Assembly: GCA_032250895.1 (NCBI GenBank)
Contig: JAVVEZ010000088.1
Coordinates: 1-13,726, forward strand
Source of the DNA: JAVVEZ01 sp032250895
GTDB taxonomy: Bacteria > Pseudomonadota > Gammaproteobacteria > Pseudomonadales > Pseudohongiellaceae
DNA length: 13,726 nt
Direction of reading: 5' to 3'
The notes beneath the pieces are model-generated. The model was not told the origin of the DNA and ran no database searches. It saw nothing but the letters and a program-made list of their open reading frames with translations. Of the stretch, positions 4,585 through 12,241 are shown in pieces. Numbering within the stretch: the stretch's first letter is position 1; the number at the start of each line of letters is the position of its first letter. The position numbers and the translations under genes are program-made.

Positions 4585-5772
4585 ATGCAGAGCCCCAACA
4601 AGCCCCCGATTCTCCTGATGGCAGCCATTGCCGCGCTGCCGCCGCTGGCCATCGACATGTACCTGCCGGCCATTCCGGGCATTGCCCTGGACCTGGCCAC
4701 GGCAATCAGTGTCGTGCAGAACTCCCTGAGTGTGTTTCTGGTGGGTTTTGGTTTCGGCCTGCTGCTGTTCGGCCCGCTCTCCGACCGCTACGGCCGCCGT
4801 CCGCTGGCACTTTTCGGCCTGAGCGGCTTTGCCCTGTCCAGCTTTTTGATCGCCATCAGTACCAGCGCCGACAGTTTTTTACTGTTCCGCCTGTTGCAGG
4901 GTTTTCTCGGCAGCGCGGCGACGGTCGTGATCCCGGCCATGATCCGCGACTGTTATGGCAAGGATACGGCCAAGGGCATGTCTTCTGTCTCCATGATCAT
5001 GTTGCTGGCACCCCTGGTCGCCCCGCTGCTGGGATCATTTTTGCTGACCCTGGGGTCCTGGACAATCATTTTCACGGCACTGAGCGTCTACGGCCTCATG
5101 CTGCTCGTGCTGACCTTCCGGTATCTGCCGGAAACCCGTCCGGCACACAGCGACGCCGTGCCGCGATCCATGCTGGGCAACTACCGCCTCATTTTTTCCC
5201 GGCATGCGGTCTATCTGGATCTGCTGTCCTTCATGTTGATATCCCTGGCGTTCTTTACCTACCTGACGTCGGTCTCCTTCGTCTACATCACCTATTTCGG
5301 CGTTTCTGAAACCCTGTTTGGTGTACTGTTCGCCTGCTCGGCCAGCGCTTTGATTTTTGCCAATTTCCTCAATGTGCGCCTGGTGTCCCGGGTCGGTCCA
5401 CGCAAATTGATGGCCCTGGGATTGATGACGGGGCTGGTCTTTGCAGGCTTGCTGATACTGGTCAGTCTGCTGAAAATCGGCGTGTACTGGACGCTGGCCT
5501 GCTTCATATTGATTGTTGGCAGCCTGGGCCTTACTGCCGTCAATGCCGACGCCCTGATTCTGATTGAATTTCCACACCAGGCCAGTTCGGCATCGGCGGT
5601 CAACGGCACCCTGCGCTTCGGCTTTGGGGCCCTGGCAGGCCCCATCCTGGCTTATTTCTATACCGGTACTCCGGTGCCGGTGGCCATCATCATCTTCTGC
5701 ATCATGCTGGGAGCCGCTCTGTGCCAGTTTTTCAAATACCGGCAACTCAAAGCCCGTGCGGCAAACCCTTGA
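4585..5772 (+). CDS. Bcr/CflA-family multidrug efflux MFS transporter
   Basis: This 395-aa inner-membrane protein has the 12-helix pattern of drug:H+ antiporters. The first helix carries the Bcr/CflA signature PLAIDMYLPAIPGIA with Asp24. MFS motif A is FGPLSDRYGRRPLALFG (63-78). The helix-4 region has FRLLQGFLGSAATVVIPAMIRD, matching the FRxxQG(x)GA(x)xxxxxA(x)xRD pattern of Bcr/CflA members, and a charged loop RYLPETRPAHSD separates the two halves. These pumps export drugs such as bicyclomycin or chloramphenicol; the actual substrate cannot be read from sequence. The ATG at 4585 follows AGAGAGACCCAG, a weak ribosome site. It is convergent with the membrane anchor gene, 30 bases apart, and no clear terminator lies between them. 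Confidence 0.88.
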   Translation: MQSPNKPPILLMAAIAALPPLAIDMYLPAIPGIALDLATAISVVQNSLSVFLVGFGFGLLLFGPLSDRYGRRPLALFGLSGFALSSFLIAISTSADSFLLFRLLQGFLGSAATVVIPAMIRDCYGKDTAKGMSSVSMIMLLAPLVAPLLGSFLLTLGSWTIIFTALSVYGLMLLVLTFRYLPETRPAHSDAVPRSMLGNYRLIFSRHAVYLDLLSFMLISLAFFTYLTSVSFVYITYFGVSETLFGVLFACSASALIFANFLNVRLVSRVGPRKLMALGLMTGLVFAGLLILVSLLKIGVYWTLACFILIVGSLGLTAVNADALILIEFPHQASSASAVNGTLRFGFGALAGPILAYFYTGTPVPVAIIIFCIMLGAALCQFFKYRQLKARAANP

Positions 5773-5802
5773 GCCCTGCCCGACTCAGCCTGCCGTGATC
5801 TC

Positions 5803-6438
5803 TCAAAAAATACCGTAATCGATGACGTCATCGAAGTAGCCCGTCACCGTCAGCGTCACAACGACCGGAAATTCATTGTAATTGAGCCAGTACCAACCAT
5901 GTTCTCCACTGAAAGGGGCCGTCAGCGAACCACTGTTGCCGGCGCCTTCCTGCTGTTCCTTGTAGCGCACAAAAAAATCAGGGCCGAAGGAGGGATCATG
6001 GCCATGAAAATCGACATAGATGTCACCCCGATCGACAGCCCAGGAGAAGACCACGGCCTTGCCTTCCTGCAAGGCCAGCTTGACTTCCGTTTCCCCATTT
6101 TCAGGAATGGCGACCTGCAGGGTCCGGGTTTCCGGAGGCGCCGGCTCATTCTGGTACACGGCCGGATTCGGCAAGGGGACAGGCTCCCCGAAATCGGGGA
6201 TGGCGACCTCACGCAGGCTTTCGTTGCCGCCGATCACATCCGTGATCTGGATATTTTTGACAGGCTCATTCAGTGCCGTCAGACCCATCGCCGTCCCCAG
6301 GCCGCTGGGATCGATGCCATACTCCGCAGGCAGCACGACCAAGACCAGCAGCACAGCGGCGCCGGCAATTGCCAGTGCCGTACTGGCCAGCAGTTTCTTC
6401 GCCGAAGGGATGTGAGTCGGAGTATCTGAATTTTTCAT
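5803..6438 (-). CDS. Single-pass transmembrane anchor protein paired with HupE-like protein
   Basis: This 211-aa protein has a basic N-terminus, one hydrophobic segment (about 17-37, ASTALAIAGAAVLLVLVVLP) with the motif LPAEYGIDPSGLG directly after it, and a C-terminal domain (about 95-211) that should lie in the periplasm and is rich in beta-strand, Trp, Tyr and Phe (WAVDRGDIYVDFHGHDPSF, GEHGWYWLNYNEFPVVVTL). I recognise it as the protein commonly annotated as transmembrane anchor protein and found beside HupE/UreJ genes in gammaproteobacteria; its biochemical role is not established to my knowledge. It lies 66 bases downstream of the hupE-like gene on the same strand, with a strong stem-loop between. 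A ribosome-site-like GAGAGAC precedes the ATG at 6436-6438. Confidence 0.7.
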   Translation of the reverse strand: MKNSDTPTHIPSAKKLLASTALAIAGAAVLLVLVVLPAEYGIDPSGLGTAMGLTALNEPVKNIQITDVIGGNESLREVAIPDFGEPVPLPNPAVYQNEPAPPETRTLQVAIPENGETEVKLALQEGKAVVFSWAVDRGDIYVDFHGHDPSFGPDFFVRYKEQQEGAGNSGSLTAPFSGEHGWYWLNYNEFPVVVTLTVTGYFDDVIDYGIF

Positions 6439-6470
6439 GTTGGTCTCTCACTTTGAATTGATTGATGCTA

Positions 6471-6509
6471 CTTGATGCCCGCCGTCCCCGACGGACAGCG
6501 GGTATCAAG
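6471..6509 (-). other. Intercistronic stem-loop spanning the hupE-like stop codon
   Basis: CTTGATGCCCGCCGTCC (6471-6487) pairs with GGACAGCGGGTATCAAG (6493-6509) across a five-base loop: 17 positions with one G-U and one C-A mismatch. On the coding (minus) strand it starts in the last two codons of the hupE-like gene, includes its TGA, and is followed by TAGCATCAATC, not a U-tract; the T-run lies before the stem. It is therefore not a standard terminator. A role in mRNA 3'-end protection or in lowering expression of the downstream anchor gene is inferred. Confidence 0.6.
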
Positions 6510-7236
6510 AAAAAAGCAGATAGCCGGTGAGCTGGTAGCCAAACAATACAAACCCGGCGCTCATGATGACCACATTGGTCAGATACGCCCGGCGCAGGAA
6601 GGAAATACTGCGCCGCCAGTACTGGAAAACCAGCAGCATCAAGGTCAGCGCGGCCAGCTGGCCAAACTCCACCCCCACGTTGAAGGCAATGATATTGGGC
6701 ACCAGGCCGTCCTGTGAAAGCGCCAGGTCTTGCAACTTGGTGGACAGGCCAAAACCATGGGCCAGCCCGAACAGGAAGACGGCGGCCCGGGTATCGATCG
6801 CAAGCCCCAGGCGCTGGAAGCCGCCCATGTTCTCGAAGGCCTTGTAGGCCACCGACAAACCGATGATGGCATCCACGACATAGGCATCGGCGCGAATACC
6901 ACCGAGCACCCCCAACAGGAGCGTGATACTGTGGCCAAGGGCAAACAGGCTGACATACAGCGCCACGTCCTTCATGCGGTAGAGAAAGAAAATCACCCCG
7001 GCCAGAAACAGCAGGTGGTCATAGCCGGTAAACATGTGCTTGGCACCCAGATACATGAAGGGCATGAATTGCAGCCCACTGACTCTTTCCAGATACGAAG
7101 CATCGCCCTGGGAAACGCCATGCGCAAAGGCAGGAACCGCGAGCAGCGCCATGATCACGCCTGCAAGTGCGGCGCCTGTTGCCATCAAGCCTCGTCTGTC
7201 AGTCTGCATCTGGATACCCGTGTTCTCTGTTCCCAT
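6505..7236 (-). CDS. HupE/UreJ-family membrane protein, probable metal permease
   Basis: This 243-aa inner-membrane protein has an N-terminal signal segment (about 14-38) ending AVPAFA before His39, so the mature protein may begin with His-Gly. The family core is LGAKHMFTGYDHLLFLAGV (63-81), with His67, Asp73 and His74, followed by ALGHSITLLLG (His102), FGLAHGFGLS (His160) and FNVGVEFGQL (Glu190); six or seven helices are visible. HupE and UreJ proteins take up nickel or cobalt for hydrogenase or urease, but neither enzyme is encoded here, so the metal is open. The frame could start at TTG 7242, ATG 7236 or ATG 7209; none has a good ribosome site, and I chose the first ATG. It sits 42 bases after the MFS gene and before the anchor gene, likely co-transcribed. 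Confidence 0.8.
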   Translation of the reverse strand: MGTENTGIQMQTDRRGLMATGAALAGVIMALLAVPAFAHGVSQGDASYLERVSGLQFMPFMYLGAKHMFTGYDHLLFLAGVIFFLYRMKDVALYVSLFALGHSITLLLGVLGGIRADAYVVDAIIGLSVAYKAFENMGGFQRLGLAIDTRAAVFLFGLAHGFGLSTKLQDLALSQDGLVPNIIAFNVGVEFGQLAALTLMLLVFQYWRRSISFLRRAYLTNVVIMSAGFVLFGYQLTGYLLFS

Positions 7237-7278
7237 GCCCAAGCTGGAATTCTACTGTCTTTTACGCGATTGTTCGCG

Positions 7279-8487
7279 TCAAATCAATCTGACCCGGGCC
7301 TGCCAGGCCAGACCCGCGAGCGTGGCAAGGCAAAACATCGCACCCGCATAAAAGGTGGAGGCCGCCCCCAGCCGGTCCCACAACAATCCGGCCAGGCCGC
7401 TGGCAAGCAGCAATGCCAGGCCACTGACCAGATTGAAGAAACCATAGGCCGTCCCGCGCAGGTCGGCGGGCGCCGTATCCGCCACCATCCTCGCCAGTAA
7501 ACCCTGCGTCATGCCCATGTGCAACCCCCAGAGAACGACGCCGAACAGCACGCTGCTCCAGTGATCGCCGTGGGCAAGTACCAGATCAGCGGCAATCAGC
7601 ACGAGCAGGCCAAGCACCAACAGACGGCGATGACCCATGCGGTCGGAAAGCCGGCCAAAGGGATAGGCCGAGGCCGCATAGACCACATTCATCGCCACCA
7701 TCACCAAAGGCACGAAGGCGATCGGGATGCCCCCCTGTTGCGCCCGCAGCACCAGAAAGGCCTCACTGAAGCGGGCCAGCATGAAGGCGGCGCCGATGCC
7801 CACGACCCACCAGTAAGCACGGTCAAGGCGTTTGAGATTTTTCCGACTAATCGGGTTGCGGCGCTTTTCCGTCTTGCCTCCCTCAGGTTCCTGCACGCCG
7901 AACAGCAGCAATCCCACCGCCAGCAAGCCAGGAATGACGGCAACCCAGAACACCGCCCTGAAGTCATCTGCCCAAAGCAGCATCAAGACCACTGCCAGCA
8001 AGGGGCCAAGAAATGCGCCCACCGTATCGAGTGCCTGGCGCAAACCGAAGGCCGCGCCGCGCAGATGTTCGGGCGCAATATCGGCCACCAGCGCATCACG
8101 CGGCGCTCCGCGAATCCCCTTGCCGACGCGGTCCAGCAGGCGGGCCGTGAGCACGACCGTGAGCGTGGGGGCCAGCGCAAACAAGGGCTTGGTCAACGCA
8201 CCCAGGCCATAGCCTGCCACAGCCAGACCCTTGCGCTTGCCCAGATAATCACTCAAAACTCCTGAAAAGACTTTCACCACCAGTGCCGTCGATTCGGCCA
8301 GCCCCTCGATCAAACCCAGGGCGAAGGCGCTGGCACCCAGTGTGGTGACCATGAACAGAGGCAGCAGGCTGTGAATCATCTCGGAGGAAATGTCCATCAA
8401 CAGGCTGACACAGCCGAGAACCCAGATACCGGTGGGAATGCGGTGCAAGGCACCAAGTGTTTTCTGTTGCTCAGCATTAGTAAGCAT
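7279..8487 (-). CDS. Major facilitator superfamily transporter, substrate unknown
   Basis: This 402-aa protein is a 12-helix MFS carrier. Visible motifs are SLLMDISSEMIHSLLPLF in helix 1, the motif-A-like GVLSDYLGKRKGLAVAGY after helix 2, the DRVGKGIRGAPRDALVAD loop of helix 4, and a second-half motif A copy, FGRLSDRMGHRRLLVLG. The DRxGKGxRxxPRDAL pattern is found in a poorly characterised MFS group; I cannot assign a substrate. The frame is open to an ATG at 8529. I chose the ATG at 8485-8487 because GGGAGCAGGG precedes it and the protein then begins shortly before helix 1; the ATG at 8514 (preceded by AGGG) is an alternative. It follows nadE by 57 bases and precedes the hupE-like gene by 42, so a four-gene transcript is likely. 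Confidence 0.85.
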   Translation of the reverse strand: MLTNAEQQKTLGALHRIPTGIWVLGCVSLLMDISSEMIHSLLPLFMVTTLGASAFALGLIEGLAESTALVVKVFSGVLSDYLGKRKGLAVAGYGLGALTKPLFALAPTLTVVLTARLLDRVGKGIRGAPRDALVADIAPEHLRGAAFGLRQALDTVGAFLGPLLAVVLMLLWADDFRAVFWVAVIPGLLAVGLLLFGVQEPEGGKTEKRRNPISRKNLKRLDRAYWWVVGIGAAFMLARFSEAFLVLRAQQGGIPIAFVPLVMVAMNVVYAASAYPFGRLSDRMGHRRLLVLGLLVLIAADLVLAHGDHWSSVLFGVVLWGLHMGMTQGLLARMVADTAPADLRGTAYGFFNLVSGLALLLASGLAGLLWDRLGAASTFYAGAMFCLATLAGLAWQARVRLI

Positions 8488-8524
8488 GCACAGCCCTGCT
8501 CCCAGAATACGCATAAGCCCTACT

Positions 8525-8541
8525 GTCATCCCCGCGCCGGG
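8525..8541 (+). repeat. Partial REP-like element between nadE and the MFS gene
   Basis: GTCATCCCCGCGCCGGG repeats the head of the elements at 2734-2762 and 4499-4564. It is short and lacks a full stem. It overlaps the earliest possible start of the MFS gene (ATG at 8529), which is a reason to prefer a later start. Confidence 0.4.
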
Positions 8542-8544
8542 TTG

Positions 8545-10218
8545 TCAGTCGCCGATTTTCCAGCCGGACGTAATGGGATAACGCCGGTCCCGGCCAAAAC
8601 CACGCTTGCTGATCCGGATCCCCACCGGCGCCTGCCTGCGCTTGTACTCGTTCAGGTCCACCAGGCGCAGCACGCGCTGCACGGTCACCTCGTCAAAGCC
8701 TTCGGCAATGATCGCATGCGCGCTGTAATCCTCTTCCACATACAGTTCGAGAATCCGGTCCAGCACCGGATAAGGTGGCAGGTTGTCTTCATCCACCTGG
8801 CCGGGAGCCAGTTCGGCCGATGGCGGACGTTCGATGACCCGCTGCGGAATCACCGCGGCCGGCCGCTCGCCAAAGGCGGTATTGCGATAGTGCGCCAAGC
8901 GGTAAACCAGCATCTTCGGCACATCCTTGAGCGCATCGAAACCCCCGGCCATATCCCCGTAGAGTGTCGAATAGCCCACCGCCATTTCACTTTTATTGCC
9001 GGTGGTCAGAACCAATAGTCCCTTCTTGTTGGAAATCGCCATCAACAATACGCCGCGGCAGCGGGCCTGCAGGTTCTGTTCGCTCAAATCCGCCGCCATC
9101 CCCGCAAATTCTGCTGCCAGGCTGCTCATGAAACTCTCGTAGAGGGGGGCAATGGGAATGACCCGGTAGGCAACGCCCAGCGTGTCTGCCTGCTGTTGCG
9201 CATCCTCGATACTCATCCGGGAGGTATAGGTGAAGGGCATCATGATCGCATGCACCCGGTCCGCACCCAGGGCATCGACCGCCAGCGCCAGTGTCAGCGC
9301 GGAATCGATGCCGCCGGACAGACCCAGCACCACCCCCCTGAAGCCGTTTTTATTCACATAATCCCGCACGCCCAGTACCAGCGCCTGGTAGACACAGGCC
9401 TCGACGCTGCCCAGGTCGGCAATCTCGCCCCGGCACAACCGTGGTGGCCGTTGTGCCTCCAGCCTGAAACTGAGCGGTATCAGTCCTTCCTCGAAGGCGG
9501 GTGCCAGTACCTGCAGCTCACCGTCTGCATCCACGGCCATGGAGGCGCCATCAAAGACCAGTTCGTCCTGACCACCGACCTGATTGACATAGACGATGGG
9601 CATGTTCCCTTCCAGCGCCCTGGCCCTGAGCACCATCAGCCGGTCCTGGAACTTGTTGATATGGAAGGGAGAGCCGTTGATATTCAGCATCAGTCTGGCG
9701 CCCCTGGCGGCAGCCTGGGCCATGGGCTGCGCTTCCCAGAGGTCTTCACAGATGCTCAGGGCCACGGGCAGACCCTTCAATGTGATCAGGCAGGCTTCAT
9801 GGCCCGCCTGGAAATAACGCTTCTCATCGAATACCTGGTAATTGGGCAAACATTGCTTGCGATAACGTGCCACGATGCTGTCTTCATGGATCACCGCCAG
9901 CATGTTGTAGAGTCTGCCCCCTTCACGGCCCGGATAGCCGACCACCACCGGCACCGCAAAGCGCTGTGCCAGCAGCGCATCGAGAGCCCGCTGGATACGC
10001 CGGTCCAGGCTGGGCCTGAGCAGCAGGTCTTCCGGCGGGTAGGCCGTCAGCACCAGTTCGGGAAACAGGATGATGTCGGGGGTGAAGCGCTCGATGGCTT
10101 CTTTGGCGGCGCCAATGACCTTTTGCGTATTTCCCGGTATGTCACCCACCAGCGGATTGAGCTGGGCCATGACGACGAGCAATCGGCCATCGCTGCCGGG
10201 AGACTGATCTGTTTGCAA
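8545..10218 (-). CDS. nadE: Glutamine-dependent NAD+ synthetase
   Basis: This 557-aa enzyme makes NAD+ from deamido-NAD+, ATP and glutamine in the last step of NAD synthesis. The N-terminal nitrilase-like glutaminase domain (about 12-255) has the Glu-Lys-Cys triad: Glu54 (LFPELVLTAYPPEDLL), Lys121 (YRKQCLPNY) and Cys157 (LSICEDLW). The C-terminal synthetase domain has the ATP pyrophosphatase P-loop SGGIDS (301-306) and later LLVLTTGNKSEMAVGYSTLYGDMAGG. Length is that of the compact two-domain bacterial form. The only start in the right place is TTG at 10216-10218, preceded by GAGGTCAAGG; the next ATG (Met17) falls inside the first strand RLLVVMAQLNPLVGD and is too late. It reads divergently from the PP0621-pilS-pilR operon and is likely the first gene of a run with the MFS and hupE-like genes. 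Confidence 0.95.
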   Translation of the reverse strand: MQTDQSPGSDGRLLVVMAQLNPLVGDIPGNTQKVIGAAKEAIERFTPDIILFPELVLTAYPPEDLLLRPSLDRRIQRALDALLAQRFAVPVVVGYPGREGGRLYNMLAVIHEDSIVARYRKQCLPNYQVFDEKRYFQAGHEACLITLKGLPVALSICEDLWEAQPMAQAAARGARLMLNINGSPFHINKFQDRLMVLRARALEGNMPIVYVNQVGGQDELVFDGASMAVDADGELQVLAPAFEEGLIPLSFRLEAQRPPRLCRGEIADLGSVEACVYQALVLGVRDYVNKNGFRGVVLGLSGGIDSALTLALAVDALGADRVHAIMMPFTYTSRMSIEDAQQQADTLGVAYRVIPIAPLYESFMSSLAAEFAGMAADLSEQNLQARCRGVLLMAISNKKGLLVLTTGNKSEMAVGYSTLYGDMAGGFDALKDVPKMLVYRLAHYRNTAFGERPAAVIPQRVIERPPSAELAPGQVDEDNLPPYPVLDRILELYVEEDYSAHAIIAEGFDEVTVQRVLRLVDLNEYKRRQAPVGIRISKRGFGRDRRYPITSGWKIGD

Positions 10219-10352
10219 AACCTTGACCTCGATCCGTGCCGGGCTGGTTCGGGGACCAAGCGGCCCCTGCCCGCAGGCAGCGGTGGATATTGTTTTTAAG
10301 GTGGGGTATTGTCTGCCATTAGCTTCAGGGAATCAAAGGTTCCACCGCCATC
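10219..10352. promoter_or_regulatory. Divergent nadE / pilSR-operon promoter region with two hairpins
   Basis: For nadE (minus) a candidate promoter is TTGATT (10331-10336), 17 bases, GACAAT (10308-10313), only a moderate match. The leader it would give, about 80 bases, holds two adjacent GC-rich stem-loops: GGGGACC/GGCCCC (10251-10267) and CTGCC/GGCAG (10267-10280, sharing one base). I do not recognise a known riboswitch. For the plus-strand operon I see no convincing -35/-10 pair; TATTGT at 10307-10312 is a possible -10. Confidence 0.35.
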
Positions 10353-10598
10353 ATGGGTTTAATTCGTCTTCTGACTTTTGCGCTGGTCATCTGGCTGCTG
10401 TGGGGCATGGTCAAAAACTACCAGGCCAGAAAAAAAGCCACTCATCAGCATAACAAGGCAACCGCCGGCAAAGAAAAAATGGTCAAATGCCAACAGTGTT
10501 CAGTGCACTTGCCGAAAACGCAGGCCCAGCGCTTTCAGGACAACTGGTTCTGCAGCGAGCAACACAAACAGCGCTTCCTCGAAGCCCGTGAAAAATAA
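10353..10598 (+). CDS. PP0621-type small membrane-anchored CxxC/CxxxH protein
   Basis: This 81-aa protein has one N-terminal membrane helix (about 3-20, LIRLLTFALVIWLLWGMV), a basic, Lys/His-rich linker (21-42) and a small metal-binding-like head with Cys46-x-x-Cys49 and Cys67-x-x-x-His71 (KCQQCSVHLPK ... WFCSEQHKQRFL). It resembles the PP0621 family, found next to pilSR in pseudomonads and relatives; no function is established to my knowledge. Cys/His spacing suggests one zinc ion. Eleven bases separate it from pilS, so it is probably co-transcribed and could have a role near the PilS sensor. The ribosome site is weak. Confidence 0.75.
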   Translation: MGLIRLLTFALVIWLLWGMVKNYQARKKATHQHNKATAGKEKMVKCQQCSVHLPKTQAQRFQDNWFCSEQHKQRFLEAREK

Positions 10599-10609
10599 TA
10601 CCTGCCGGC

Positions 10610-12229
10610 ATGAATGAGCCTGCGCCAGACATCCTGTCCACCCCTCCGGCCCATCGGCAAAACCAGCTGATTTTCAATATCTACAATATCTACCGCCTGC
10701 TGCTTTCGCTGATCCTGGTGGTGAGTTTCCTGTTTGGCCCGGCCGGCTCCATATTGGGTAGTCACGACAGCTCGCTCTATCTGAATGTCTCCGTGACCTA
10801 TGTCTTTTTGAATCTGGTCGTTTTCCTGCGGGCAATCCTGCCGGAAAACCCGGCGCTGGCCTGGCGGCAGTATGTTGCCGTCATCATCATCGATATCCTG
10901 ATGCTGACGCTCATCAGCTATACCTGCGGCGGAGTCACCAGTGGGATGGCGCATCTGCTGATTTTCCCCATCGCCGCCGGCAGTATTCTGGTTCAGGGCC
11001 GCCTGAGTATCTTTCTGGCGTCGATTGGCACCATCGCCGCCATCTACAGTGAGGTATACCTCTATTTCACGACCAATGCCGCCAATGATTACTATGTTCA
11101 GGCCGGTCTGTTGGGCATCACCCTGTTCAGCATCTCCCTGGTCATTCAGGTACTGGGACGTCGCCTGCGGCAAAATGAGCTCATTGCCGCGCAGCAGGCC
11201 GCCAATATTGCCGCCCTGCAGGTGATGAATCACAACATCATCCAACGCATGCGCACCGGCATCCTGGTCGTGGACAGGGCCGGCACGGTACTCAATATCA
11301 ACGGCTCGGCCCGAAAACTGATTCAGGCCGGAGGACATGCCAGGAACGCCGTTCCTCTGCCTGCTGCGCTCCGGCAGCAGATGCAAGCCTGGCTGAACGA
11401 CAAGACCCATAGAGCGCCGCCTTTCAGGATGTCCCGCGGCGGCCCGCAAATCCAGGCCAGTTTTTCCTATCTGAGCCAGGATTCAGAAGCGGACATTCTG
11501 ATTTTTCTAGAAGACTACTCGCTGCTGACCAGCCGCATCCAACAGTTGAAACTGCTGTCGCTGGGACGTCTGACAGCCAGTATTGCCCATGAAGTCAGGA
11601 ACCCCCTGGGGGCCATCAGTCATGCCGGCCAGTTACTCAATGAATCCGACAGCATTGCCGAGGAAGACCAACGCCTGGTCGAAATCATCATCAATCACTC
11701 CCGGCGGGTCAATGCCATTGTGGAAAACATTCTGCAATTATCCCGCAACCGGGTGGAACCGCCCGGCCTGATTGAACTCAAGCCCTGGCTCGAACAGTTC
11801 ATCGTGAGACTCTCAAACTCCTATGCCGATGGGGTCAGCATCACGCTGAAGATTGCGCCGGAAGACATCAAGCTGCGCTTCAACGCCAGCCAGCTGGAGC
11901 AGCTGATGATCAACCTCTGTGACAATGGCATTCGCTACAGCACCAAAAAAACCGGAAACCCCAGCCTCTCCATCCGGGCCGCCACCGACCCGGCAGGACA
12001 GGCTCCCTATATGGATATCGTCGATGACGGCGAAGGCATCAGCAAGGATAATGAAGAGATCATGTTTGAACCCTTTTTTACCACCGAGAGCACAGGTACC
12101 GGTCTTGGCCTGTATATCTGCCGGGAAATATGCGAAGCTAATCAGGCTCAAATCAACTTCCGCTGGACCGAGGATGAAAAAAGCAGCTTCCGGATCAATT
12201 TTGCTCACCCCGATCGAATACTCTCTTAA
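10610..12229 (+). CDS. pilS: PilS sensor histidine kinase of type IV pilus regulation
   Basis: This 539-aa protein matches PilS. Six hydrophobic segments fill residues about 25-185, a PAS-like region (about 205-300, with RMRTGILVVDRAGTVLNIN) follows, then the kinase core: H-box LTASIAHEVRNPLGAISHAG with the phosphorylated His327, N-box INLCDNGIRYS (about 434-444), G1 DDGEGI (472-477), F-box FEPFF (486-490) and G2 GTGLGLYI (496-503). In Pseudomonas, PilS monitors PilA in the inner membrane and phosphorylates PilR to control pilin transcription; the target here is not in the window. It sits 11 bases after the PP0621-type gene and 12 before pilR, in one operon. The ATG at 10610 gives the usual short cytoplasmic N-terminus. 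The ribosome site is poor. Confidence 0.92.
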   Translation: MNEPAPDILSTPPAHRQNQLIFNIYNIYRLLLSLILVVSFLFGPAGSILGSHDSSLYLNVSVTYVFLNLVVFLRAILPENPALAWRQYVAVIIIDILMLTLISYTCGGVTSGMAHLLIFPIAAGSILVQGRLSIFLASIGTIAAIYSEVYLYFTTNAANDYYVQAGLLGITLFSISLVIQVLGRRLRQNELIAAQQAANIAALQVMNHNIIQRMRTGILVVDRAGTVLNINGSARKLIQAGGHARNAVPLPAALRQQMQAWLNDKTHRAPPFRMSRGGPQIQASFSYLSQDSEADILIFLEDYSLLTSRIQQLKLLSLGRLTASIAHEVRNPLGAISHAGQLLNESDSIAEEDQRLVEIIINHSRRVNAIVENILQLSRNRVEPPGLIELKPWLEQFIVRLSNSYADGVSITLKIAPEDIKLRFNASQLEQLMINLCDNGIRYSTKKTGNPSLSIRAATDPAGQAPYMDIVDDGEGISKDNEEIMFEPFFTTESTGTGLGLYICREICEANQAQINFRWTEDEKSSFRINFAHPDRILS

Positions 12230-12241
12230 AAGTCAGGTTTC

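Noticed and set aside
5035..5745. Long minus-strand frame (236 aa) antisense to the Bcr/CflA gene
   Set aside because: Gln/His/Gly-rich composition typical of an antisense shadow of a membrane protein gene; no family features.
9196..10299. Long plus-strand frame (367 aa) antisense to nadE
   Set aside because: Lies opposite a clearly recognised, intact NadE with all catalytic motifs; the antisense peptide is His/Gln-rich without domain signs.
10535..11449. Minus-strand frame (304 aa) antisense to pilS
   Set aside because: Overlaps the well-supported membrane domain of PilS; Asp/Gln/Gly-rich shadow composition.
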